Below, piece after piece: positions 1-7,377 of a DNA stretch of 37,352 bases (position 1 is the first letter of the stretch; the number at the start of each line of letters is the position of its first letter). This stretch comes from a virus, in the IMG/VR virus record IMGVR_UViG_3300042507_002077, positions 1-37,352 of that record. One strand, written 5' to 3'. The translations under genes were made by a program, and so were the position numbers. The notes below the pieces were generated by a model. That model did no database searches and was not told the DNA's origin. It saw only the letters and a program-made list of their open reading frames with translations.

Positions 1-247
1 CGTATTGCATTGTCCGTGACGACCTTCGTGTCGGGAAACAACCTGCGATTCTTCTACGGCTTCAACGGCGGTACGGCTACTGCGGGCGATTCGTTCTATC
101 TGTGGGGGGTACAAATTGAACAGCAGTCCTTCGCCTCCTCCTACATCCCGACCACGACCGCCACGGTTGCGCGTGGAGCGGACAACGCCTTGATGACGGG
201 CACTAACTTCTCGTCTTGGTACAACCAAGCGGAAGGGACGATCTATG
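1..247. repeat. Terminal overlap, left copy (contig circularises)
   Basis: Bases 1-247 repeat at 37106-37352 with one difference seen by eye: A at 120 against G at 37225, a silent GAA/GAG change. The fibre reading frame continues exactly across the join, because 37106 is a codon start in the frame opened at 35936. This fits a circular or circularly permuted phage genome of about 37,105 bp with assembly overlap. The mismatch may be strain variation or a base error. A true short terminal repeat is possible but unlikely, since the repeat lies in the middle of a gene. Confidence 0.9.
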
Positions 248-660
248 CAGAGACATTGGTGACTTCCACATTAGGCGGTGGACAACTTGCGGCTTCCGTG
301 TATCAAAACAGCAGCACTTATCTTGACATTGGGCAAGGAACGGCGACTTCCGCATCAGGCACAACGCGGTTCTACATCAGAACGGGCGGTGTCGATCAAG
401 CGGTGTTGGATCGAATACTGTCTCCGTTGACTTTGTATGCAAGCGCAAGAATGGCGGGTGCATATCGAACCAATGATGCCGCGTACACCCTGAACGGACT
501 GTCCGTGGTGACGGACGCAACCGTGACGCTTCCTTCGGCACCCATAGAGTTGCGCTTGGGGCAGCAGCAGGCTGTTACGACTTCTTCGCGCCTGATTCGA
601 CGCCTCGTCTATTGGCCCACCCGCCTGCCGGACGCAACCCTTCAGGTTCTCACCACATGA
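1..660 (+). CDS. Phage fibre/adhesin-like protein, 3' part (joins 35936-37352)
   Basis: This is the C-terminal 219 residues of a 609-aa protein whose 5' part lies at 35936-37105; the gene is split only by the window edge. The visible part holds one copy of the beta-rich fibre unit ending in W-G-x-Q-x-E and S-Y-I-P-T-T. A lectin-like C-terminal domain follows and closes with RLVYWPTRLPDATLQVLTT. The fibre at 13453-15306 ends in the same way (RLQYWNTSLSDSNMTTLTT). Such domains are typical of phage fibres that bind cell-surface sugars. The position between a late virion protein and the capsid protease places this copy in the head module, so a head fibre is possible. The stop overlaps the next start (ATGA at 657-660). 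Confidence 0.7.
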   Translation, partial: RIALSVTTFVSGNNLRFFYGFNGGTATAGDSFYLWGVQIEQQSFASSYIPTTTATVARGADNALMTGTNFSSWYNQAEGTIYAETLVTSTLGGGQLAASVYQNSSTYLDIGQGTATSASGTTRFYIRTGGVDQAVLDRILSPLTLYASARMAGAYRTNDAAYTLNGLSVVTDATVTLPSAPIELRLGQQQAVTTSSRLIRRLVYWPTRLPDATLQVLTT

Positions 661-980
661 GCGACTACTACCTCCGGGCAACCGATGAAGCCGCGATGAA
701 CGCCGCGCTCAACGCAGCCGCCGTCATCGACAGCGAGGGCAACCCGTTCCCCGGCATGGAACTTTCGGTCATCGGCGGGATCGTCAAGGACGGGCAGGCG
801 CTCCCCGGTTGGCACGCCAACCTGAGAACCACGGTGGAACTCTTGGATTCGCAGATTGACGAACTCCCGGTCATCAACACGCCCAAGCACCCCGTTCGGG
901 TGTGGTTTGACGATGTTCCGACGATGGGAGTCATTGAGACAACCCCTATCGTGGAAGATGCCGCGCAATTTGGTTCTTGA
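657..980 (+). CDS. Small fibre-associated protein (paralogue of 15310-15564)
   Basis: A 107-aa protein starting at the ATG inside the ATGA overlap with the fibre stop. It is clearly related to the 84-aa product of 15310-15564. Both begin with YYL-x-x-T-D, then have A-L-x-A-A, D-x-x-GNP, a glycine-rich middle, H-x-N-L, and close with L-P-x(4)-P-x-x-P-V-x-V-W. Both lie directly downstream of a long fibre gene, so a role as fibre chaperone or fibre-tip partner is the natural inference. I do not recognise a named family. This copy has about 20 extra residues at the C-terminus. Confidence 0.7.
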   Translation: MSDYYLRATDEAAMNAALNAAAVIDSEGNPFPGMELSVIGGIVKDGQALPGWHANLRTTVELLDSQIDELPVINTPKHPVRVWFDDVPTMGVIETTPIVEDAAQFGS

Positions 981-1011
981 CACCTTGATGCCGTTGCCAA
1001 ATACTTCAAGC

Positions 1012-2193
1012 ATGAACACGCCTTCGCACAGCGTTACCGAGAACGGCAAGACCGTGACGATTCACGGCTTGGAGGTGTTCTGTGCGTATGACCCCGCCCT
1101 AGATGGGGACCACGATGCCGAACTCAAGAAGTTCGACAACGGGCGCGTGCGCGACATCGTGGAGTCCACGCGGCGCTACATGGAGAAGGGTTCGTTCCCC
1201 CGGCTCGTGGTCATGCACGAGAAGGACGGCAATGAGCCGAAGTCATCCGTGGGCCGTTTCACGAGCCTGCGCTACGAGGAGCGGGACGGCGTGGGCTTCA
1301 TCGTGGGCGACTGCGAGGTTGAGCGCCCTGTGTTTGACCGCCTGCTCGCCACGAACGCCTTTCCGCGCCGCAGCGCGGAGATTTGGGCCGATCAGAACCA
1401 TCTGTCGGAAGTTGCCCTGCTTGGGCGGGAAACCCCGCGCAGGCCGCTTCCTGACACGCACTTTGGGCGCACGGGCGAACCCGTGCGCTTTGCACGCTCA
1501 CTCCGCTTCGACATGGGGACGGTCGGTGGCGGGCTTTCATCGTTCGTCCCCGGCACAAAGGACACCAACATGGCGATGGACTACGAGAAGGAGATCGCTG
1601 CGATGAAGTGCGACATGGACGAGATCAAGTCCATGATGAAGAAGCACTTTGGCGAGGGCGAAGCGGAGGAGAAGAAGGAGGAGATGGCCGCCGACGATAT
1701 GCTCACCGAGCAGTTCGCGGAGGAGTCCGATGAGGGTGACGGCATCCACATCGACATCGACTCGCACGGCGAGGAGTCGGAGGAGGAGGAGGACGCTATG
1801 TTCCCCGCCTCGCGTCCCGGCAAGGCCGACACCTTCGCGCTGCGCCGCGAGAACGCGACCCTTCGTCGTGAACTCAACGCGATCAAGAGCGAGATGCGCC
1901 GCGAGAAGTTCAGCCGCGAGATCGACCTCATGGAGCATGAGGGCTACCGCATCCCCGCCGCGCAGCGTCCCCGCCTGATTGCGGAACTTGAGGCTTCGTC
2001 CGACCCGGTTTCGACCGTTGAGGGTTGGCGCGAACTCTTTACCCGCGACCCGATGGGCGTGCGCATCGACATGAGCCGTTCGTCCACGGGCGGCGGCGAC
2101 ATCGACGCGAAGGAAGTGGCTTCGCTTGTCCGCGAGTTTGCGGGCAAGCCTGAGGAATTCAAGAAGGCAATCAATAGCCGCATCAAGCGGTAA
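1012..2193 (+). CDS. Prohead protease-scaffold fusion (Mu gpI-like)
   Basis: A 393-aa protein. Residues 1-165 look like a gpI-type capsid maturation protease: V-V-M-H69-E-K-D, then V-G-R-x-x-S-L-R, a G-D-C-E-V strand and F-P-R-R-S121-A-E-I. H69 and S121 are the likely catalytic pair. Residues 190-262 are charged, ending in a run of acidic residues. A266-S-R-P-G-K-A follows, then a coiled-coil/scaffold segment (about 275-330) and a C-terminal tail. A protease fused to a scaffold just before decoration and capsid genes is the standard arrangement, as in Mu I/Z and lambda C/Nu3. An in-frame start at 1570 with a strong Shine-Dalgarno site probably makes scaffold alone. The start is uncertain: ATG 988 is also in frame and neither has a good ribosome site. 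Confidence 0.75.
   Translation: MNTPSHSVTENGKTVTIHGLEVFCAYDPALDGDHDAELKKFDNGRVRDIVESTRRYMEKGSFPRLVVMHEKDGNEPKSSVGRFTSLRYEERDGVGFIVGDCEVERPVFDRLLATNAFPRRSAEIWADQNHLSEVALLGRETPRRPLPDTHFGRTGEPVRFARSLRFDMGTVGGGLSSFVPGTKDTNMAMDYEKEIAAMKCDMDEIKSMMKKHFGEGEAEEKKEEMAADDMLTEQFAEESDEGDGIHIDIDSHGEESEEEEDAMFPASRPGKADTFALRRENATLRRELNAIKSEMRREKFSREIDLMEHEGYRIPAAQRPRLIAELEASSDPVSTVEGWRELFTRDPMGVRIDMSRSSTGGGDIDAKEVASLVREFAGKPEEFKKAINSRIKR
1570..2193 (+). CDS. Internal in-frame scaffold protein
   Basis: ATG 1570 is codon 187 of the protease-scaffold frame. It is preceded by AAAGGACACCAAC, which puts AGGA 7 nt before the start, far better than anything upstream of the full-length start. Translation from here gives a 207-aa acidic, coiled-coil protein without the protease domain. 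This is how lambda Nu3 and Mu Z scaffolds are made inside C and I. The product would form the internal core on which capsid protein assembles, then be degraded or cut. The S-R-P-G-K sequence falls at residues 81-85 of this product. Confidence 0.6.
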   Translation: MAMDYEKEIAAMKCDMDEIKSMMKKHFGEGEAEEKKEEMAADDMLTEQFAEESDEGDGIHIDIDSHGEESEEEEDAMFPASRPGKADTFALRRENATLRRELNAIKSEMRREKFSREIDLMEHEGYRIPAAQRPRLIAELEASSDPVSTVEGWRELFTRDPMGVRIDMSRSSTGGGDIDAKEVASLVREFAGKPEEFKKAINSRIKR

Positions 2194-2212
2194 GCAAGGA
2201 AAGGACACTCAA

Positions 2213-2599
2213 ATGGCAGAATTCGGATTCATTCCCAATCTCGTCGCTTCGGGCGACATCAACCCGTTCCGCTTCGTGGAACTCTCGGGCGCTTGGAGCG
2301 GTTCGCAGGCCAACGCCGCTTCGGACAACATCATCGGCGTGACCGATGGCAGCGTCCGGCGGTTTGACGCGACTCTCAACGCGAGCAGCGGCGACCCGAT
2401 CAACTTTCAGCCGAGCAACACCGTTCAGGTGGAACTCGGCACGGGTGGTTGCACCGCAGGCAACCTCCTGACCTCGGACGCGAACGGAAAGGCCGTTGCC
2501 GGGGCGTCTACGAATGTGTGCTACTACATCGCTCTTGAAACGGGCGCTGCGGGCGAGATCGTCCGTGCGTTCCGCATCGGCACTCGCATCGTTCCGTAA
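2213..2599 (+). CDS. Capsid decoration/cement protein (DUF2190-like)
   Basis: A 128-aa beta-rich protein between scaffold and major capsid gene, the usual place for head decoration proteins. It opens with MAEFGFIPNLVASGDINPF and has the family-like pattern of an N-terminal strand, I-x-G-V-T-D, and then L-L-T-S-D-A-N-G-K-A-V. Length and pattern resemble DUF2190/cement proteins, which bind capsid capsomers from outside. Start chosen at ATG 2213 because AAGGA lies just upstream. No signal or membrane segment is present. Confidence 0.6.
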   Translation: MAEFGFIPNLVASGDINPFRFVELSGAWSGSQANAASDNIIGVTDGSVRRFDATLNASSGDPINFQPSNTVQVELGTGGCTAGNLLTSDANGKAVAGASTNVCYYIALETGAAGEIVRAFRIGTRIVP

Positions 2600-2628
2600 G
2601 CCATCACCCAACTAAGGAGGACTGAATC

Positions 2629-3663
2629 ATGGCTTTTACTGTTGCAGGTGGTGGACTTTCGACCTATGTCCCTTCCACCAATGATCTTGCCACGGGTGCG
2701 CTTCAGGTGGAGTTCACGCGCACCGTCAATTCGTTCGCGCTGTCGCGCTACGCTCAGATCGTCCCCACTTCCAAGATGACGGGTTACTATCTCCGTCAGG
2801 ATGTGCCGGACAATGTGCGCGTGACCGACACGAAGGAGTTTTCTTGGGCGCTCGGGACTGACCGTCCCACGGGCAAGCAGAACTCGTTTGACTTCGTGTC
2901 CTACAGCACGGAGCGTTTCGCTTACCCGTTCTACATTCCGCAGGAGACTGCGAATCAGGCGGCGTGGGATGTCGTGGCGCAGCACGCTCGCAGCAAGGCT
3001 CAGTTGGCGATGACGGCCCGCACGATCCGTGCGGCAAGCGTCCTTTCCACCTCGGGCAATTGGGGCGGCAACTATGTTGCGACCCCGGCCACTAGCCCGA
3101 TCAGCGCGGGTTCGTGGACGGCGAGCAGCGTTGCAAACGCCTACATTCAGAAGACGATTCAGGCCGTGATGCGTCAGGTGAGCCTGTCTTCGGGTGGCGC
3201 GGTTGCTCCCAACCAACTCATCATGGTCATTTCCCCGACCATCGCTCAGGTGGTTTCGCAGGCTCCTGAGACTAAGGAGTATGTGAAGAACTACCCCGCC
3301 GCCCTGTCGTTCTATCAGGGCAGCGACACCTTCTCGCGGTGGGGCATCCCGCCCACCCTGTTCGGCCTTGGCGATGTCGTGGTCGATGACTCGGTGAAGG
3401 TGACGAGCAAGAAGGGCGCTTCTTCGCTCACCTCGGCCTATGTCTACGGCAACGGCGCGTACTTCCTGTCGCGTCCGGGCGGGCTCGTCGGGGTGGAGGG
3501 CGCTGCGTCCTTCTCCACGATGCAGATTTTCGCCTACGAGGACATGACCGTTGAGCAGTTCAACGACCCGATGAACCGCCGCCTTGAGGGGCGCGTCATC
3601 GACAACAGCGTTGCCGCTGTCGTGGCCCCGGTCGGTGGCTACGCCATCGGTGATGTGTCGTAA
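2629..3663 (+). CDS. Major capsid protein
   Basis: A 344-aa protein with the best ribosome-binding site in the region (AAGGAGG, 9 nt before ATG), as expected for the most abundant virion protein. It follows protease-scaffold and decoration genes and precedes a gp36-like connector gene. Features consistent with an HK97-fold capsid protein are Q-E-T-A-N-Q-A-A-W in a long helix, a central domain around residues 170-215, and a C-terminal strand region with A-Y-E-D-M-T-V-E-Q-F. I identify it from position and length more than sequence. It contains F-L-S-R-P-G-G near residue 280, which shares SRPG with the motif proteins but not the lysines. Confidence 0.8.
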   Translation: MAFTVAGGGLSTYVPSTNDLATGALQVEFTRTVNSFALSRYAQIVPTSKMTGYYLRQDVPDNVRVTDTKEFSWALGTDRPTGKQNSFDFVSYSTERFAYPFYIPQETANQAAWDVVAQHARSKAQLAMTARTIRAASVLSTSGNWGGNYVATPATSPISAGSWTASSVANAYIQKTIQAVMRQVSLSSGGAVAPNQLIMVISPTIAQVVSQAPETKEYVKNYPAALSFYQGSDTFSRWGIPPTLFGLGDVVVDDSVKVTSKKGASSLTSAYVYGNGAYFLSRPGGLVGVEGAASFSTMQIFAYEDMTVEQFNDPMNRRLEGRVIDNSVAAVVAPVGGYAIGDVS

Positions 3664-3682
3664 GGTGGTTTGAGCCACGCGA

Positions 3683-3712
3683 GGGGGGGCAGGGCTTCGG
3701 CCCTGTCCCCCC
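3683..3712 (+). terminator. Strong hairpin with UUCG loop after capsid gene
   Basis: G7-C-A-GGG-C (3683-3695) pairs with G-CCC-T-G-T-C6 (3700-3712) around a C(UUCG)G tetraloop: 13 pairs including one G-U. No T run follows, so it may stabilise the capsid mRNA 3' end or only partly terminate, lowering downstream expression. Confidence 0.6.
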
Positions 3713-3733
3713 CGTTCGCGTAAAGGAGGCGGC

Positions 3734-4219
3734 ATGGCATACGCAAACTATGCGGACATGGAAGCCGCTTTGGATCAGCAGATCATCGCGCAGTTGTGCG
3801 GCGATGCGGGTACGCCGATGCCGGGGCCGAACCCGGCCACGGACGCGGCGCTTGACCGCGCTACGAGCCTGATCCGTTCGTATGTCCGGGTGGGCGGCAT
3901 TTACACGGAGGCGGAACTCGCGGCGCTTGACGCGGCGAACGATCCCCTGCTCGTAACGATGTGCGTGGACTTGGCTACGGAATTCCTGTTTCAGCGCCGG
4001 GGCGCGAAACTCACCCCGGCGATTGAGCAGCGCATCAAGCAGACCTACACGATGCTTGAGGGCTTGCGGGACGGCAAGATGCTGTTCGGTTCCGTGGAGT
4101 CGAATGTGACCGCCGGAACCCCGGTGGTGAAGGCTGTCCCGTCCGCGAACCTGACTTGGTACAACGCCGTGAGCAATTCGGGATTCTTCCCGATGCGGCG
4201 CGGATCGACCTACCCGTGA
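3734..4219 (+). CDS. Head-tail connector, gp36/DUF1320-like
   Basis: A 161-aa mostly helical protein with the gp36 pattern: MAYANYADMEAALDQQIIAQL at the N-terminus, A-L-D-R-A-T-S-L-I-R-S-Y, then a segment on D-L-A-T-E-F-L-F-Q-R-R-G and E-x-R-I-K-Q-x-Y. In Mu-like phages this protein follows the capsid gene and forms part of the adaptor ring between portal and tail. The start has AAAGGAGG just upstream. It overlaps the next gene's GTG start. Confidence 0.7.
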   Translation: MAYANYADMEAALDQQIIAQLCGDAGTPMPGPNPATDAALDRATSLIRSYVRVGGIYTEAELAALDAANDPLLVTMCVDLATEFLFQRRGAKLTPAIEQRIKQTYTMLEGLRDGKMLFGSVESNVTAGTPVVKAVPSANLTWYNAVSNSGFFPMRRGSTYP

Positions 4220-4851
4220 AGCCGATCCGCGACCGGGTGAAGGCGGCGCTAGCGTCCCCTCCGGTGGCGAAAGGCATCGCGCAAGCGTTCGTGGGGATCA
4301 TGCGCGACCACATTGACGAGTCCTACGGGCGTGCGCCGGGTGGGGGCCGGGTGACGCACAAGCCCCTGAAAGACCTGTTCGGGCGGGCGTGGAAGCGCAA
4401 GCCGGACGGCGGGCGCGTCATCCGTACCCGCACCGTTGGCAAGAAGAAGAAGCGCACGGAATACCTCGTGGAAGTGCCGTCCTACCGCAATGGGGGGCAT
4501 CCGCTGAAGAACAAAGGCGATATGTGGCGCTCGCTGCACGCACAGGCCGCGACAGCCGGGGAAGGCTTGCGCGTGACCCTGCAAGGACTTGCCCATGCCG
4601 CGTATCAGGACAAGGGCTTCAGCACCAACCCGCCGAAGGGCAATTTCATCCCGCTGACGAAGAAAGGCGCACGCCACGCAAAGGGTGCGAACCCGAAGGA
4701 GGAGGGGATGAAGCGCGGCAAGGACTACTTCATGGCGCGGCGGGGCGTGACCGTCCCGGCGCGTCCGTTCCTGCTTCCGACCCGTGAGGACATGGGAATC
4801 ATTGGACGCAGCATCGCAATCGGATTACGATCCGTCTTACGAGGAATTTGA
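4216..4851 (+). CDS. Neck/virion morphogenesis protein (gpG/HK97 gp10-like)
   Basis: A 211-aa basic protein. It has a basic region around K-K-K-K-R-T-E-Y, P-L-K-N-K-G-D-M-W-R-S-L near the middle, and V-P-A-R-P-F-L-L-P near the C-terminus. The P-A-R-P-F-L signature is typical of phage virion morphogenesis/tail completion proteins. The family acts at head-tail joining. I place the start at GTG 4216 inside the GTGA overlap with the previous stop. An open frame upstream overlaps the previous gene and is unlikely to be used. Confidence 0.65.
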   Translation: MKPIRDRVKAALASPPVAKGIAQAFVGIMRDHIDESYGRAPGGGRVTHKPLKDLFGRAWKRKPDGGRVIRTRTVGKKKKRTEYLVEVPSYRNGGHPLKNKGDMWRSLHAQAATAGEGLRVTLQGLAHAAYQDKGFSTNPPKGNFIPLTKKGARHAKGANPKEEGMKRGKDYFMARRGVTVPARPFLLPTREDMGIIGRSIAIGLRSVLRGI

Positions 4852-4854
4852 ACT

Positions 4855-5352
4855 ATGCCAATGGCTATCTATGTCCCCGGCCCGACGATCATCAATGTCG
4901 CCACCACGGCAGGCACTTATGTTCCGCTCGGGTACTCCGACAACGACAACCTTCCGTCGATTCAGTTCACGGAGCATCTGCACGAAGTCAAGACGGTGAC
5001 GAGCGGCGCTTCCCCGGAGGAGATGGTCGCGCAGAACATCGAAGCGAGCGTGACGGTTTCGCTCGTCAAGTGGGATGACACGATCCTGAACAACATCCTC
5101 GTGGATCAGCGCGGCGCGGCCTACAACAACACGGTGGGGCGCAGGCTCGTGAGCAACAACGCCTTCTTCGGGCTTCAGATCCGCAGCGTGGCGGCGACGC
5201 AGCCGGGATACACCTTCACGCACGCCTTCCTGCGCCCGGACAGCGTGGGCGACTCGCAATGGGGCAACCGGGAGCGGGTGCTGACGCTCAATTTCCGCTG
5301 CATCCCGAACCCGTCCGACAACATCCTCTGCACCTTCGCGGCGGTTCCCTGA
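4855..5352 (+). CDS. Probable tail tube (major tail) protein
   Basis: A 165-aa beta-rich protein immediately before the frameshifting chaperone genes, where siphovirus tail tube genes usually sit. It has a compact fold without signal or membrane segments and an alternating polar/hydrophobic pattern. I recognise no exact signature, so the call rests on position, length and composition. Two in-frame ATGs (4855, 4861) are possible; the first has GAGG upstream. A tail terminator or completion role is the main alternative. Confidence 0.55.
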   Translation: MPMAIYVPGPTIINVATTAGTYVPLGYSDNDNLPSIQFTEHLHEVKTVTSGASPEEMVAQNIEASVTVSLVKWDDTILNNILVDQRGAAYNNTVGRRLVSNNAFFGLQIRSVAATQPGYTFTHAFLRPDSVGDSQWGNRERVLTLNFRCIPNPSDNILCTFAAVP

Positions 5353-5354
5353 CC

Positions 5355-5621
5355 ATGCCTATTGAACTCACCGAAGCAGACGATCCGATGTTGTTCGCCG
5401 TGTGCATTCCGGCGGGACGGCTCGTGTTTCAGTTCAACGAAGTCACGGCGACCCTTCAGGCCATGTCCCCCCCGCAGGGGCAGGCCGGGGTTCCCGAGAT
5501 GGCCCGCGCCATGCGCGAGGCTTCGCGCACCCCGAACATCGCCGTGCAGGCCACGGACGCGCAGTTGTTCGCCGCGTATGCCCGCGCCGCGAAGGCGGTG
5601 GAGCAGTCGGGAAACGGCTAA
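5355..5621 (+). CDS. Tail assembly chaperone, short form (lambda G-like)
   Basis: An 88-aa protein between tail tube and tape measure. The last sense codons are TCG-GGA-AAC-GGC-TAA, which contain the slippery heptamer G-GGA-AAC in the correct phase. Most ribosomes would stop here and make the short chaperone; a fraction slip and make the fusion described next. Chaperones of this type coat the tape measure during tail assembly and are absent from the virion. Sequence similarity to lambda G is not visible; the family is defined by position and frameshift. Confidence 0.75.
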   Translation: MPIELTEADDPMLFAVCIPAGRLVFQFNEVTATLQAMSPPQGQAGVPEMARAMREASRTPNIAVQATDAQLFAAYARAAKAVEQSGNG

Positions 5622-5866
5622 GGGCAGTCGCTAGGTTCCTCGCGGCCTACGGGCGACTGCCATCGGAATTCGACAAGGAGATGGCATTGGGCCTGACCGC
5701 CAACATCCCGCGCATCGAAGCCTCGCAGTCGCTCGTGTTCGCACGGGCCATCGGCATCGCGTTCGGTGACTCAAAGGCGCTCGCCGCCGCCATCTACGAG
5801 GCGACCGGAAACGGTCGCTTGGCGCAGCGTGTGGAGATCGACGGCATGAGGGGGAAAAATGCCTAA
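5355..5866 (+). CDS. Tail assembly chaperone, -1 frameshift fusion (GT-like)
   Basis: A -1 slip at GGGAAAC (5609-5615) moves ribosomes into the frame reading CGG-CTA-AGG from 5615, which stays open to TAA 5864-5866. The fusion is 170 aa: 87 from the short chaperone plus 83. The extension contains V-A-R-F-L-A-A-Y-G and E-A-S-Q-S-L-V-F-A-R-A-I. The second frame has no good start or ribosome site of its own between 5621 and 5690, which supports expression by frameshifting. Its end overlaps the next gene (ATG 5859). Confidence 0.75.
5609..5661 (+). promoter_or_regulatory. Programmed -1 frameshift signal
   Basis: Slippery G-GGA-AAC at 5609-5615, a 7-nt spacer (5616-5622), then a perfect 9-bp stem: GGCAGTCGC (5623-5631) with GCGACTGCC (5653-5661), loop 21 nt. 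Slip site in phase, spacer of 5-9 nt and a stable stem are the three standard parts of a -1 signal. The lambda site is GGGAAAG. Confidence 0.85.
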
Positions 5867-6314
5867 CACGGGGCAGATCCTCACGACGATGCGCGACGAA
5901 CTCGCGGATTGGATGGTTCGGCTCGGCTACGGGTCGAATGTCTACATCGCGGAAGCGCCGATTGACGAGGTTACAACGCAGTACGCGATTCAGTTGGTTC
6001 CCGGCCCGGACACGGCGGCGCACCCCAACAGCGGCGTGGGGCTCGTGCGCTCGTCCATCGACATCGTGGTGTGGTGGCGCGGGATGCAGGACCCCGTGAT
6101 GCGCGGCACCTACCGGATCGCGGGTGAGGACGGCATTCAGCCGTTCGTGGATGTGCTGCGGGAGTGGCTTGTGCAGCGCGACTTCGACTTGATGACGGTG
6201 GCGCTCACCTTCCGCAACGGCGGAAAGGTGCAGGCGGTCGCGGAGTTGGAAGGGTGGCTCACGCTGACCGACACTTACGAGTACGCCTATGAGATGGATT
6301 GGACGGTGAAGTAG
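5859..6314 (+). CDS. Tail terminator/minor tail protein, probable
   Basis: A 151-aa protein with an alpha/beta pattern resembling tail terminator proteins: N-terminal helix T-T-M-R-D-E-L-A-D-W, then strands I-D-I-V-V-W-W-R and a C-terminal W-L-T-L-T-D-T-Y-E-Y. Tail terminators cap the tube when it reaches the tape-measure length. The position after the chaperones is unusual for a terminator, which more often precedes the tube gene, so another minor tail role is possible. The start overlaps the chaperone fusion stop and has GAGGGGG just upstream. Confidence 0.45.
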   Translation: MPNTGQILTTMRDELADWMVRLGYGSNVYIAEAPIDEVTTQYAIQLVPGPDTAAHPNSGVGLVRSSIDIVVWWRGMQDPVMRGTYRIAGEDGIQPFVDVLREWLVQRDFDLMTVALTFRNGGKVQAVAELEGWLTLTDTYEYAYEMDWTVK

Positions 6315-6316
6315 CC

Positions 6317-7366
6317 GTGGAGGATCTTGGAAACATCAACATCACGATCCGTGACGGCGCAGGCGGCGGGGGCGGCGGCGGTAGTGGTGGCGTGGGCGGT
6401 GGCCCGAATGCGTTGGCGCAGCGGTCGATGGTGCTTGCCAATCAGCCGATCAGGATTGCGCAGGCGGTCATTCGGATCGATCAAGCCGTCATCTCGCAGT
6501 TCGGGGAGTCAATGCAGCGGTCGATTTCCGGGGCGGTGGCACGGGCGACAACGCAGGCAGCGCCATCGGCAACAGCCGTGACCCCGTTTGGGCGATTGGC
6601 GCGCTTTCAGGAATTGCAGTCGGAATTGATGGCGTTCGGGCAGCGGCCCACGCTCGGGAGCGCCCTGTCGCTCGTGCGGTCGAACACGGCGACCTCGCAG
6701 GCCATCGCGGGCATGGGCAGGGCGGCGATGGGCGTTAGTACGGCCCTCGTCGCGGTGGGCGCGGTGGGTGGCACGCTTGCGCTTGCGCTTGCAGGCTTGC
6801 AGATGGCATCGGCGCACGCCGCGTCCCGCATTGAGGAAGTGTGGCGGTTCTCATCGGCCACGACCGGGGCGATGGCGGAACAGCAAGTTGCACGGTTCGT
6901 CAATCAGATCAAGGAGGCTTCCGCCAACGGCGCGGTGTATGCGCGTGCGATCCGGGCGCAGACCGAAAGCCTTGATGCCTACGGCAAGATGCAGATTGAA
7001 CTCGGCAAGACCACGGCAGAGTTGGACATCATGTTCTCCCGTTTCAAGACATCGTTCTTTGAGGTGGCTACGGGCCTGCTGAAGTTCTCCGAAACCATGC
7101 GGACGCTTGCGGGCTACACCCCGGTCGGTTGGATCACCGACATCTTCCGGGACATTGATGCAGGCAATCAGAAACTCGGCATTTCGATGTGGCAGAGTTT
7201 CCAAGTGTTCATCACCGACCTGATCGGCGGCAGGGAAGCATCCGACAAGTTGTTGCAGTCCTACATGGCAGAGATTGCGCGCAACACCGACACGGACGCG
7301 GGTGGAGATGCGGCAAACGAATGGTTCCAAGCCGACATCAAGGCGATGACGGGGCTTCCTTACTGA
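6317..7366 (+). CDS. Tape measure protein (short)
   Basis: A 349-aa protein from GTG 6317, two bases after the previous stop; ATG 6299 would add six residues. It has a polyglycine stretch near residues 15-30, a long helical body, a hydrophobic segment V-S-T-A-L-V-A-V-G-A-V-G-G-T-L (about 138-164), and a helical C-terminal half. Position after the chaperones and the composition fit a tape measure. At roughly 1.5 angstroms per helical residue it would specify a tail near 50 nm, short for a siphovirus. The hydrophobic segment may enter the host membrane during DNA delivery. Confidence 0.65.
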   Translation: MEDLGNINITIRDGAGGGGGGGSGGVGGGPNALAQRSMVLANQPIRIAQAVIRIDQAVISQFGESMQRSISGAVARATTQAAPSATAVTPFGRLARFQELQSELMAFGQRPTLGSALSLVRSNTATSQAIAGMGRAAMGVSTALVAVGAVGGTLALALAGLQMASAHAASRIEEVWRFSSATTGAMAEQQVARFVNQIKEASANGAVYARAIRAQTESLDAYGKMQIELGKTTAELDIMFSRFKTSFFEVATGLLKFSETMRTLAGYTPVGWITDIFRDIDAGNQKLGISMWQSFQVFITDLIGGREASDKLLQSYMAEIARNTDTDAGGDAANEWFQADIKAMTGLPY

Positions 7367-7377
7367 ACGGATGAACG

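Noticed and set aside
3472-3490. F-L-S-R-P-G-G in the major capsid protein as another motif copy
   Set aside because: It shares only SRPG and lacks the lysines. It lies deep in the protein where cutting would destroy the fold, so I treat it as chance.
2524-3735. A 403-codon open frame on the minus strand opposite the capsid gene
   Set aside because: The plus-strand capsid gene has a strong ribosome site and fits the gene order. The reverse frame is a shadow rich in Arg and His.
5402-5621. Upstream part of the second chaperone frame as an independent gene start
   Set aside because: It overlaps the first chaperone in another frame with Arg/His-rich shadow sequence; the frameshift signal accounts for expression of the second part.
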